Shown: piece after piece, positions 24,475 through 30,546 of the stretch
How positions within the stretch are numbered: position 1 is the first letter of the stretch
Layout: the number at the start of each line of letters is the position of its first letter
Assembly: GCF_039521925.1 (NCBI RefSeq)
Contig: NZ_BAAACY010000176.1
Coordinates: 1-30,546 of the forward strand
Reading direction: 5' to 3'
Origin: Virgibacillus salarius
GTDB lineage: Bacteria > Bacillota > Bacilli > Bacillales > Amphibacillaceae
Length of the DNA stretch: 30,546 nucleotides
Program-made: the position numbers and the translations under genes
The notes under the pieces: generated by a model
Told to the model about the DNA's origin: nothing
The model's database searches: none
Seen by the model: only the letters and a program-made list of their open reading frames with translations

Positions 24475-24550
24475 GAACCAATCAGACATCTACTGGCAGT
24501 CGATCCCTAAGCTATTCCAGAGAGCAACTGCTCAGAAAGGAATATTGCAC
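24475..24550. repeat. Dispersed hairpin repeat, copy 3
   Basis: GAACCAATCAGACATC then TACTGGCAGT (24475-24500) equals the reverse complement of 8741-8765 apart from one extra base. The following arm is diverged; AATATTGCACGTCA pairs imperfectly with TGATGTAATATT. Confidence 0.65.
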
Positions 24551-24601
24551 GTCAAATGATGTAATATTTCTTCGCCTATTAGACATGTTCTCTTTTTATT
24601 C

Positions 24602-24642
24602 GATGGAATGTCCTTGGAAAAGGCTCTCAAGGACATTCCATC
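24602..24642. other. 15-bp perfect inverted repeat
   Basis: GATGGAATGTCCTTG at 24602-24616 pairs perfectly with 24628-24642 around 11 bases. No T-run follows on the plus strand, and on the minus strand the T-run precedes the stem, so it is not a standard terminator for the DUF2269 gene. Confidence 0.6.
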
Positions 24643-24707
24643 AAAAAATATATGAAGTTAAGTCTCAGCACGCTATTATGTAATTTTAGGTTACGGCAGC
24701 GCCCCTA

Positions 24708-25166
24708 TTAAAAAGGCTTTAAAATCATTAATGCAATAATAATAATAAAAATAATATTTTCAACATGTTCTACATGGAATAATTTCTTGGATAATTGATA
24801 GTATTCTTTGGGGATTTTCTCTCCAGTATACGCACTTAATAATTTCTTAATGGGAACAGATCTCGGTTTTAAAAGATACGGTCCAAATGCTAGTGCAATT
24901 AAAAATAGGATAAGACTAGTAATATACCATCCTTGTGTAAACCAATAATTATGAAGGAAACCCATCCCTATTCCCGTAAGAAGAAGTAGACTCCCTCCTA
25001 TCATTGTTAAGATATGTAATAAATTTCGAATCTTAAAAGCATGCCGTAATTCTGTCATATTACTAGGCTTGGAATGAGTAACAACAAACGTCATAACCAA
25101 ACCTGGTCCCATACCAATAATGGCAGAAAATATATGAATGAATAAGAGAAATTTATATAATGTCAT
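24708..25166 (-). CDS. DUF2269-like integral membrane protein
   Basis: The 152-residue protein has four predicted membrane helices (about 4-27, 49-70, 78-97 and 131-150). The N-terminal LLFIHIFSAIIGMGPG resembles DUF2269, a family of unknown function with helix-borne histidines: H11, H46, H51 and H72, with others in the C-terminal FHVEHVEN. Heme binding is conceivable but unproven. AGGAGGT lies 7 bp before ATG 25166. It has a strong Fnr-type promoter with the same geometry as narG, which ties it to anaerobic respiration. Confidence 0.75.
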   Translation of the reverse strand: MTLYKFLLFIHIFSAIIGMGPGLVMTFVVTHSKPSNMTELRHAFKIRNLLHILTMIGGSLLLLTGIGMGFLHNYWFTQGWYITSLILFLIALAFGPYLLKPRSVPIKKLLSAYTGEKIPKEYYQLSKKLFHVEHVENIIFIIIIALMILKPF

Positions 25167-25191
25167 TCACTGTACCTCCTATCTCCTATTT

Positions 25192-25234
25192 ATTTTACAC
25201 GATTATTGCATCGATAATGGTGATACTTATCACA
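25192..25234 (-). promoter_or_regulatory. Fnr-type box and -10 of the DUF2269 gene
   Basis: Read on the minus strand, TGTGATAAGTATCACC (25234-25219) matches 9 of 10 positions. TAAAAT at 25197-25192 is the -10, starting 29.5 bp from the centre, identical to three other promoters in the window. Confidence 0.75.
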
Positions 25235-25259
25235 TATAAGCTAAAATATTAAAATCATA

Positions 25260-25337
25260 GTGTTATTTATAATTGCTACAGTGATTGTAGTCGTCGGAGC
25301 ATTAATTATTGATGAGTATATTTTTCGATATATATAA
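25260..25337 (+). CDS. Possible 25-residue membrane peptide
   Basis: A GTG-started frame encodes one hydrophobic helix ending DEYIFRYI. It is divergent from the DUF2269 gene and close to the same Fnr box. There is no ribosome binding site, and the same frame is open without a start further upstream, so it may be the tail of a lost gene. Confidence 0.2.
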   Translation: MLFIIATVIVVVGALIIDEYIFRYI

Positions 25338-25425
25338 AATGTAAAAATTATTAATCATTAGGTGTGAAAATTATAGAATATTAGCAAGTATCTTATGGTA
25401 AAATGTAGAAAAAGGGGGATTTATA

Positions 25426-25860
25426 ATGAAAAAAATCATTGCATTATTAACATTATTTATTACCGTTGTAATTATATCAGCTTGCGGTGACGAGGGAGAA
25501 AGTGCTGAAAAATTAACAACTGATGATGTTATTAAAGCATTTCAAGATGCAGGTTTAGAAGCTGAGGAGCCTAAAGAAATGACTAAAGATGATTATGGAA
25601 TGGCTCCAATGAAAGCTGATGAAGGTGTTAGATTCTTCATTCCTTCTTTAGGTGAAGATTCTGGAGGAAGAATTTTAACGTATAGTGATCAGGCTGATTT
25701 AGAAGAAATGAAAGAGTATTATGATTCAATGGGTGAAGAAAGTGCGATGTTATTTTCTTGGACAATGAAAAAGGACAATGTATTGGTACAAATTAATGGT
25801 GACCTAGAAGAAGATAAATACAATGAATACAAAGAAGCGTTAAACTCTATTGGTAAGTAA
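25426..25860 (+). CDS. Putative lipoprotein of unknown function
   Basis: The 144-residue protein has a lipoprotein signal peptide with Cys20 in ISAC. The mature part is acidic and soluble (Glu/Asp-rich linker, then a small alpha/beta domain ending ALNSIGK). I recognise no family. AAGGGGG lies before ATG 25426, and a good terminator follows. It appears to be a single-gene unit, with no Fnr-like box upstream. Confidence 0.75.
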   Translation: MKKIIALLTLFITVVIISACGDEGESAEKLTTDDVIKAFQDAGLEAEEPKEMTKDDYGMAPMKADEGVRFFIPSLGEDSGGRILTYSDQADLEEMKEYYDSMGEESAMLFSWTMKKDNVLVQINGDLEEDKYNEYKEALNSIGK

Positions 25861-25877
25861 AAATGGCATATGCTCTT

Positions 25878-25917
25878 AGCTTGTAGAGAAACCCCTGTGT
25901 TTTCTACAAGCTTTTTT
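25878..25917 (+). terminator. Terminator of the lipoprotein gene
   Basis: AGCTTGTAGA at 25878-25887 pairs with TCTACAAGCT at 25903-25912, followed by a T-run to 25917. Confidence 0.85.
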
Positions 25918-25920
25918 GTG

Positions 25921-26067
25921 GGCGGACGAACGCTGAATCCCCCTTGTGAAAACCAAACTGTGGGGCCTCGGATCGCCCGTTTTTGCAGAAGGGATGTTTT
26001 TCTGGAACAAGCTCTTTCATCGTGACCATTTTTATTTTAACTGGGCGCTCTTTTTTGGATGAAACAT
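25921..26067 (-). pseudogene. Transposase N-terminal relic
   Basis: On the minus strand a short frame contains KMVTMKELVPEKHPF, which resembles the conserved start of IS1182-like transposases (pattern ...MDQLVPxDHLLRKI). The rest is scrambled. Base composition (blocks such as GGGCGCTC and GGCGGACG) is richer in G+C than the neighbours, consistent with foreign origin. No terminal inverted repeats are apparent. The remainder to 26336 shows only the upstream region of the SorC gene. Confidence 0.35.
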
Positions 26068-26336
26068 CGGTTGACAGCCTGCAGGAAAGACCCTTTTTGT
26101 ACCAGCCGAAAAATGAAATCGCTTAATGAGGTTTGATATGTATGTCCTTAACAAACAAAATTACAAAGTATCCATAATCATAGCAGTTTAAAGTTGCTAA
26201 ACATCTAATTTAAGTAATGCAGGTTTCGGGTCTTTCTAAAACTTTGTATTTTGTTTAAAATAGAAGGGATATGTAAAAGTATAACGAATATATAATTTAA
26301 GCAATTCGAATTTAAAAATATAAAAGGAAGTATGCT

Positions 26337-27287
26337 ATGGTTAATTGGGAAGAGAGAAGGCAATTGGTGAAGATTGCCAATCTTTATTATGAAGACAACT
26401 GGACACAGGAACAAATTGCTAAGAAACTTACTGTTTCTCGGCCAATCATCTCTAAATCTCTTCAAAAAGCAAAAGATTTAGGAATTGTTGAATTTTATAT
26501 TAATGATGAAACAGTACAGACAGTTAGTCTTGAAAAAAGACTAGAGTCTGAATACAACTTGAAAGATGCTTTGGTTATTCCATCTGTTGATAAAAAGCCC
26601 GAATTGACTTTACATTCGGTTGGTCGATCAGCAGCATATTATTTATCAAAGAATATGAAAGACATTCAAAGTCTTGGAATTTCGTGGGGTCAAACATTAA
26701 CGTCCCTTGTGAAGGAATATCCATATGAATTAAGAGAAAACATGAAAGTCGTTCCTCTTGAAGGTGGTATGGGAAGAAAAAAGGTAGAAATCCATGCTAA
26801 TCAATTGGCATATGAATTAGCTAAAAAGATGGGAGGAGAATGTTCCTTTTTATATGCTCCAGCAATTGTTGAATCAGAAGAATTAATGAATCGATTACGA
26901 AGCATGGAGGATATAAGTGAAATAATCGAGGAAGGAAGAAATGTTGATATGGCGGTAATCAGTATAGGGAATCCATATGAACACTCTACCTTGAAAAGTG
27001 TCGGTTATCTCGAGGAAGAAGACGTTAAAGAACTTAAGAAATTAGGGGTAGTAGGTGATATGGGATTTAGGTTTTTTGACCAGGATGGAAAGCCTGTTCA
27101 TCTGCCACGAGATAAAAGAGTAGTAGGTCTATCATTAGACGATTTAAAACAAATTAAACAAGTAGTAGCGGTTGTTGCTGGAAACTATAAAGCTGATAGT
27201 TTGTTAGGTATGTTAAAAGGTAATTATATTGATGTACTAATTACTGATGATGAAACAGCAAAAACAATCATACAAAAATCTGGGTAA
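26337..27287 (+). CDS. SorC/DeoR-type transcriptional regulator
   Basis: The 316-residue protein has an N-terminal helix-turn-helix (about 20-50, WTQEQIAKKLTVSRPIISKSLQ) and a C-terminal SorC sugar-binding domain (60-316), with family motifs SLGISWGQTL, VVPLEGG and VVAVVAGNYK. Such proteins are tetrameric and respond to phosphorylated sugars, usually controlling an adjacent sugar operon. None lies here: downstream is a prophage relic. AAGGAAG precedes ATG 26337. The regulator may be an orphan whose target was lost or is elsewhere. Confidence 0.88.
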   Translation: MVNWEERRQLVKIANLYYEDNWTQEQIAKKLTVSRPIISKSLQKAKDLGIVEFYINDETVQTVSLEKRLESEYNLKDALVIPSVDKKPELTLHSVGRSAAYYLSKNMKDIQSLGISWGQTLTSLVKEYPYELRENMKVVPLEGGMGRKKVEIHANQLAYELAKKMGGECSFLYAPAIVESEELMNRLRSMEDISEIIEEGRNVDMAVISIGNPYEHSTLKSVGYLEEEDVKELKKLGVVGDMGFRFFDQDGKPVHLPRDKRVVGLSLDDLKQIKQVVAVVAGNYKADSLLGMLKGNYIDVLITDDETAKTIIQKSG

Positions 27288-27290
27288 CAA

Positions 27291-27317
27291 CTCCCTTTAC
27301 AGAAGAGGGAGGGTTTT
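27291..27317 (+). terminator. Weak terminator of the SorC-type gene
   Basis: CTCCCT at 27291-27296 pairs with AGGGAG at 27306-27311, followed by GGTTTT. Confidence 0.55.
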
Positions 27318-27337
27318 AGACTAAAAACCTTGCTATT

Positions 27338-27376
27338 ACTGGGGGTGTAAAGGGTGGTTAAAAAACCTCCCCCAGT
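27338..27376 (-). other. GC-rich hairpin after the integrase relic
   Basis: ACTGGGGG at 27338-27345 pairs with CCCCCAGT at 27369-27376. An alternative pairing within it, GGGTGGTT/AACCTCCC, competes. It may be the old terminator of the integrase gene. Confidence 0.4.
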
Positions 27377-27381
27377 GAACC

Positions 27382-27723
27382 TTAAATACTTATCATAGAA
27401 CTGAATACTGTTGCTGCTTTTTTGTCTGCTTGATCATCTGAAAGACCATAAGTTTTATAAACTTCTTCAGGAGTATTTCCGAATCGCTTAGCTACTGTTA
27501 TGACTGATGTTTTTTGATTGAGCAATATCGATGCATGTGTATGCCTTAGACCATGTGGGGTAATACGTTTACGTTTCACCTTTGCTTTTTTGATCATTCT
27601 ATTTAAAGCGTTATTAAAAGCCATATGACGCCCAGCAGATATAAATAAGTCGCCTCTATAAACTCCTTTTGCCCATCCATCAAATTGCGGAAATCCTGTT
27701 TCATTGTTAGCGATGATGGTCAA
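27382..27723 (-). pseudogene. Tyrosine-recombinase (phage integrase) C-terminal fragment
   Basis: The 113 codons cover only the C-terminal half of the catalytic domain of a phage integrase. H57 and R60 (TPHGLRHTHA) and the nucleophile Y92 (KTYG) are present; the usual histidine of the GH motif is N83 (RFGN). The N-terminal arm- and core-binding domains and the first catalytic arginine are missing. The frame runs into the endolysin relic on the opposite strand, so the break is near 27700-27720. It cannot be a working integrase. Confidence 0.8.
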
Positions 27724-28433
27724 AAAGCTATATGGACAGTTAATGCAAAGTGGAAAAGGGTTGCAGCAATCGGCAAATCGTTAGGATTTGAATGGGGCGG
27801 GGATTGGTCTAGCTTTAAGGATTATCCTCATTTACAAATGACTGGTGGTCTTACTTTATCACAACTACAAGCCGGTAAACGTCCAAACTTACAAGTAAAG
27901 TAGACGATACAATTACAGCACCAGATCAAAAAGTAGATTCCGAAACCGTAACAAACTGGATAAAGGTTATTGGTGATTGGAAAGGACAGACACTTAGAAA
28001 TGGTCAATATGGTAAGCCTGTTAAACAATTACAAACGATGCTAGCTAAAAACAACGGTATTGATGAATATTATGGAGACGAGACAGAAGATGCAGTAGAA
28101 CGTTATCAATCTTATTATGGGTTGAAACGAGATGGATTGGCTGGTAAAGAGGTTTATGGATCCTTAAAAGGGAATAAATCAAATAGTAAGTCTAAACCTA
28201 GCCAAGCTAAAGGGACCGTTCATTTGCCTGCATCTGCAAAAACGTGGAGAACGTACAAGCTTAATGTTAAACCGATCAAAAAAGATAGTGATTGGAGTCT
28301 TACCCCTGCTAGGTATGGTGGGTTAACTTATAAAATACTAGATAAACCATATCCAGATGTAGTAACTATTAAGACAGGAAGAGGTAAGCGTAATATTTAT
28401 GTTGGTTCTGGTACTAGTGCTGTGGTTAAGTAA
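27694..28433 (+). pseudogene. Broken phage endolysin (M15 peptidase plus PG-binding domain)
   Basis: The first part (27694-27900) reads VSDDGQKAIWTVNAKW and WGGDWSSFKDYPHLQM, the C-terminal part of an L-alanyl-D-glutamate peptidase of the VanY/M15 type; the PHLQM histidine is a zinc ligand. The N-terminal part with the other ligands is missing. Near 27880-27900 the frame shifts by one base. The new frame continues (SKVDDTITAPDQK) through a peptidoglycan-binding domain (QLQTMLAKNNG...) and a C-terminal Lys-rich linker plus a cell-wall domain ending at 28433. Truncation and frameshift together show it is dead. Confidence 0.8.
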
Positions 28434-28484
28434 GTCTAGTGATAGTTAGTAGCAAGTATGCGAGAGTGGGCTATATATAAAGTT

Positions 28485-28525
28485 ATGCTGCCAATGTCTG
28501 AAATGGACTATTGGCAGCATTTTTT
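28485..28525 (+). terminator. Terminator after the endolysin relic
   Basis: ATGCTGCCAAT at 28485-28495 pairs perfectly with 28510-28520, followed by six T. It was probably the late-operon terminator of the prophage. Confidence 0.85.
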
Positions 28526-28539
28526 AGATTATTAAACTT

Positions 28540-29355
28540 TTATACGATTACATCAGAAAGGTTTGCGGTGATAATTAATTTTCCATCATGAATACTTATA
28601 GGAATCTCAGTAACTGTTAAATTTCTTTTGTAAGGACCTTCACCAATTGGTTGTTCTTGCGGAATTGAATATATATGTTGCTCTTTAAATGTTTTTGTAA
28701 TACTCTTCTTTGCCAACCTTTTGATAAATTCACTATCAATTATTTTATTAACAATCCAGTTGTCAAAAGGAATTGGTAAAGACAAAATTTTGGTTAAATT
28801 TCCTAGCACATCTAATATTATGTCATCAACCCTTCCTGGAATAATTCTTTTAATTTCTTCCCAAATTTTATCTTCAATTATCTTTCCTAAATCTTCAGGT
28901 ACACCAAAAGAATGTATTTTAAATTTATCTTCAATCAATTCTAAATTAATGTTATGCTTACCATCATTTAAATTACTACTAATTCCTACAGCTAAAGAGA
29001 TATCTGGTCTTATGAATTCTTCTATCCCCATAGTTAAACGAATATCAGGATTATCGCCAAATATTGACACATCAGGAAGGAAAGGTAAGTCAATTGAGCG
29101 ATGCGGTAAATCAACAGATATAACAATTTCTAACTTTTCAAAAACTAACTTTAAGTGTTCAATTGCTATATTACTAGGCGACTCTAAGGTCACGCTATTT
29201 GGGGGAGAAAGTCTCGCCTTAACGTTGGCTAATATTTTAATACCATGTTCTTCAAAAATTGGTATATCTGATTCCTCATGCACAAAATTTTTACTAATAA
29301 TGGTTATAAAGTTTCCAAGTGATTGTTGAGTTAAACCTATTTCTGCATAGTTCAC
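28540..29355 (-). CDS. Unrecognised 271-residue protein, possibly TULIP-like
   Basis: I do not recognise the family. The start is GTG 29355, with AAAGGAG 8 bp upstream. There is no signal peptide or membrane segment. The sequence alternates amphipathic beta strands (ITIISKNF, IKILANVKARL, LEIVISVDL, DISLAVGIS, NLTVTEIPISI) with helices around 150-215 (DLGKIIEDKIWEEIKRIIPGRVDDIILDVLG). That pattern recalls TULIP/BPI-type lipid-binding folds, but this is a guess from pattern only. It adjoins a prophage relic, so it may be a phage-carried extra gene. Confidence 0.7.
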   Translation of the reverse strand: MNYAEIGLTQQSLGNFITIISKNFVHEESDIPIFEEHGIKILANVKARLSPPNSVTLESPSNIAIEHLKLVFEKLEIVISVDLPHRSIDLPFLPDVSIFGDNPDIRLTMGIEEFIRPDISLAVGISSNLNDGKHNINLELIEDKFKIHSFGVPEDLGKIIEDKIWEEIKRIIPGRVDDIILDVLGNLTKILSLPIPFDNWIVNKIIDSEFIKRLAKKSITKTFKEQHIYSIPQEQPIGEGPYKRNLTVTEIPISIHDGKLIITANLSDVIV

Positions 29356-29463
29356 TTTTAAATCTCCTTTTTATAAGATATCAATTATATTATGTTGTGA
29401 AAAATTAATAATATAACCACCAAAAATCACTAACAGAAAACACGTATACACGTTCGTGTTTTG

Positions 29464-29487
29464 TGATATAATAAGAACAAACGTTCT
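29464..29487 (+). promoter_or_regulatory. Extended -10 promoter with LexA/DinR (SOS) box
   Basis: TGATATAAT at 29464-29472 is an extended -10. AGAACAAACGTTCT at 29474-29487 matches the Bacillus SOS consensus CGAACRNRYGTTYC at 12 of 14 positions and would block the start region. A second palindrome, ACACGTTCGTGT, lies just upstream at 29449-29460. Confidence 0.7.
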
Positions 29488-29502
29488 AAAGGTGGTCTTA
29501 TC

Positions 29503-29715
29503 ATGAAAGGGTTACTTAATCGTTCTGCGGAGAATAAGCAAAAAATCATTATCTTTTATATAGATAGCAATAACAATGTAACGGAGCGTTATATTCGTGT
29601 GCTTGAAGTAAATGATAAGAGTATTTTGGCTTATTGTTACTACCGTAAAAAAGTGAGAACATTTAAGTTAGAAAATATCCTTTCAGCAGGACCAGTACGG
29701 AAGAGAGCTATGTAA
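29503..29715 (+). CDS. Small WYL-like protein under SOS control
   Basis: The 70-residue protein is a lone beta-rich domain (KIIIFYIDSNNNVTERYIRVLEVNDKS, then ILAYCYYRKKVRTFKLENILSAG), which resembles the core of WYL domains. WYL domains bind nucleic acid or nucleotides and often control DNA-damage or defence genes; here there is no DNA-binding domain. GGTGG precedes ATG 29503. The upstream SOS box suggests induction by DNA damage. Bacillaceae genomes carry similar small proteins, but I cannot name a characterised one. Confidence 0.7.
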   Translation: MKGLLNRSAENKQKIIIFYIDSNNNVTERYIRVLEVNDKSILAYCYYRKKVRTFKLENILSAGPVRKRAM

Positions 29716-29742
29716 AAAAAGCCCCTCATAAGAATGAGAGGC
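29713..29742 (-). terminator. Terminator, strongest for the minus strand
   Basis: GCCCCTCAT at 29721-29729 pairs with ATGAGAGGC at 29734-29742 with one mismatch. On the minus strand the stem is followed by seven T (29720-29714). It can serve the VOC gene (-) and perhaps the WYL-like gene (+). The 29743-29898 interval shows nothing else. Confidence 0.7.
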
Positions 29743-29898
29743 TTCATGTAACATGACACCTTAAGGGTATTAAATGACATTATATAGACTAATGGAGATG
29801 TTTGCTATCATAATATGTAGCGATTTAGTTTTTATCAACTTATTACTTTTGTTGTATGCACCTTAATTTGATGTACTTCCGACAATCACTTAATTAGC

Positions 29899-30252
29899 TT
29901 AACACTGGCAAACCATTAGTACATTACCGTCCGGGTCACTAATATTGAACCAGTGCCCATCTTCAATCTCGGTCAGTATCTCAATCCCATTTGATTTGAC
30001 GTATTCATAGGCAACCTTAATATCTGTGGTGTCAAAGTGAAATCTCGGCATTTCATCAGGTTTATACTTTTCAAAAATTTTACTATCAAGTACAAGATTA
30101 ACGTTTTCTAAAGAAACCACATAGATATGTCCATGTGCAATTTCCCCATCTTCCATAATGCCTAACAAATTGCAATACCAATCTCTTGCTTTTTTAACAT
30201 CACTTACTGGGATGAAAATAGTGCTAATTCTTTTTCCAATGGGTTTGTCCAT
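29899..30252 (-). CDS. VOC-fold (glyoxalase/bleomycin-resistance type) protein
   Basis: The 117-residue protein is a single vicinal-oxygen-chelate domain with two beta-alpha-beta-beta modules: ISTIFIPVSDVKKARDWYCNLLG at the N-terminus and FNISDPDGNVLMVCQC at the C-terminus. The family binds a metal and covers glyoxalases, dioxygenases and drug-binding proteins. Metal ligands are not clear (the usual first His is replaced in IFIPVSD), so function cannot be assigned. AAGGAGAGATG lies upstream of ATG 30252. It stands alone. Confidence 0.85.
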   Translation of the reverse strand: MDKPIGKRISTIFIPVSDVKKARDWYCNLLGIMEDGEIAHGHIYVVSLENVNLVLDSKIFEKYKPDEMPRFHFDTTDIKVAYEYVKSNGIEILTEIEDGHWFNISDPDGNVLMVCQC

Positions 30253-30546
30253 AACTTCTCATCTCTCCTTTTTTATATCCATTAAAATATTTCGTGAAAA
30301 CCCATAAAAATTCCTTCTCAAACGTTTTTTTAATTATCTCAGGAGCAATCTTCAATTATCTGACACTTTTCTTGAATAAACATCATTTAAAAGTTAAAAG
30401 TGTATGTACATAAAAATCAACTAGTAAATAATTTTCATTAGAAATATTATTAATATGTGCATAGATTAGAAAAACTGAGCAAAATTCGCTCATTCCTTAT
30501 CACTAAATGCTCAGATTTACGCTTCCTCTAGTAGCTATTATGGAAT
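30253..30546. other. No gene seen at the right end
   Basis: AT-rich sequence without a convincing frame. CTGAGC (30475-30480) and GCTCAG (30509-30514) could form a weak stem. Confidence 0.5.

Noticed and set aside
24366..24476. 36-residue hydrophobic peptide starting with ATT after AGGAGG
   Set aside because: ATT starts are very rare and the area is decayed; kept only as a note in the gap entry.
27288..28540. Attachment-site direct repeats around the prophage scar
   Set aside because: Only short AT-rich matches such as TTTTAGA were visible, not enough to call att sites.
28721..29329. 202-codon plus-strand frame opposite the 271-residue gene
   Set aside because: The minus-strand gene has a good GTG start with a ribosome binding site and a balanced composition; the plus frame is Ser/Ile-rich and lacks a start signal.
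1..30546. CRISPR array, tRNA, rRNA or known riboswitch
   Set aside because: No regular repeat-spacer pattern, cloverleaf or conserved riboswitch core was seen by eye; a covariance-model scan was not possible.

Overview
The window looks like a chromosomal segment of a low-G+C Gram-positive bacterium of the Bacillaceae, probably a Virgibacillus/Oceanobacillus-like genus. The clues are AT-rich coding sequence, strong AGGAGG-type ribosome binding sites, TTG and GTG starts, lipoprotein signal peptides, Bacillus-type TGTGA-N6-TCACA Fnr boxes and many intergenic palindromic repeats. Genus assignment is inference.

Layout. (1) 1-1950: a MazG-like pyrophosphohydrolase, a frameshifted DUF523/TudS gene and a NeuD/PglD-like acyltransferase. 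(2) 2181-4125, minus strand: a copper and thiol cassette (CueP-like lipoprotein, CcdA, ResA-like thioredoxin). (3) 4521-8504, plus strand: a three-subunit CuA-containing heme-copper enzyme, then SCO1 and an unrecognised membrane protein with a His/Met-rich motif. The enzyme resembles a ba3 oxidase, but its large subunit has Asn where the active-site cross-linked Tyr should be, so I read it as a CuA-dependent nitric oxide reductase. (4) 8911-11306: a Crp/Fnr regulator without cysteines, divergent from a NirJ/AhbD-like radical SAM/SPASM protein. (5) 11827-20908: nitrate reductase narGHJI, with narH and narJ separated by 622 bp of repeats, then a small bis-histidine membrane protein and a TPR protein. 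(6) 21021-24065: molybdenum cofactor genes moaA, moeB, moaE and moaD, with an apparent relic of moeA-mobB between moeB and moaE. (7) 24066-26336: decayed sequence, a DUF2269 membrane protein, a lipoprotein and a transposase relic. (8) 26337-30546: a SorC-family regulator, a collapsed prophage (integrase tail joined to a broken endolysin), an unrecognised 271-residue protein, a small WYL-like protein behind an SOS box, and a VOC-fold protein.

How it works together. Regions 2-6 form an anaerobic respiration island. NarGHI reduces nitrate with quinol electrons; MoaA/MoeB/MoaE/MoaD make its molybdopterin; the heme-copper enzyme probably reduces NO; CueP, CcdA, ResA and SCO1 fit copper handling and thiol reduction for its CuA site; the radical SAM protein may supply heme without oxygen. 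Four promoters carry an Fnr-type box placed exactly 29.5 bp from the box centre to the first base of a -10 hexamer: the heme-copper operon, the radical SAM gene, narG and the DUF2269 gene. Two weaker boxes precede the regulator itself and moaA. That shared geometry is the best evidence for one regulon.

The intergenic DNA holds many palindromic elements, some clearly copies of one another, and several genes are visibly decaying. I found no tRNA, rRNA, CRISPR array or intact insertion sequence.
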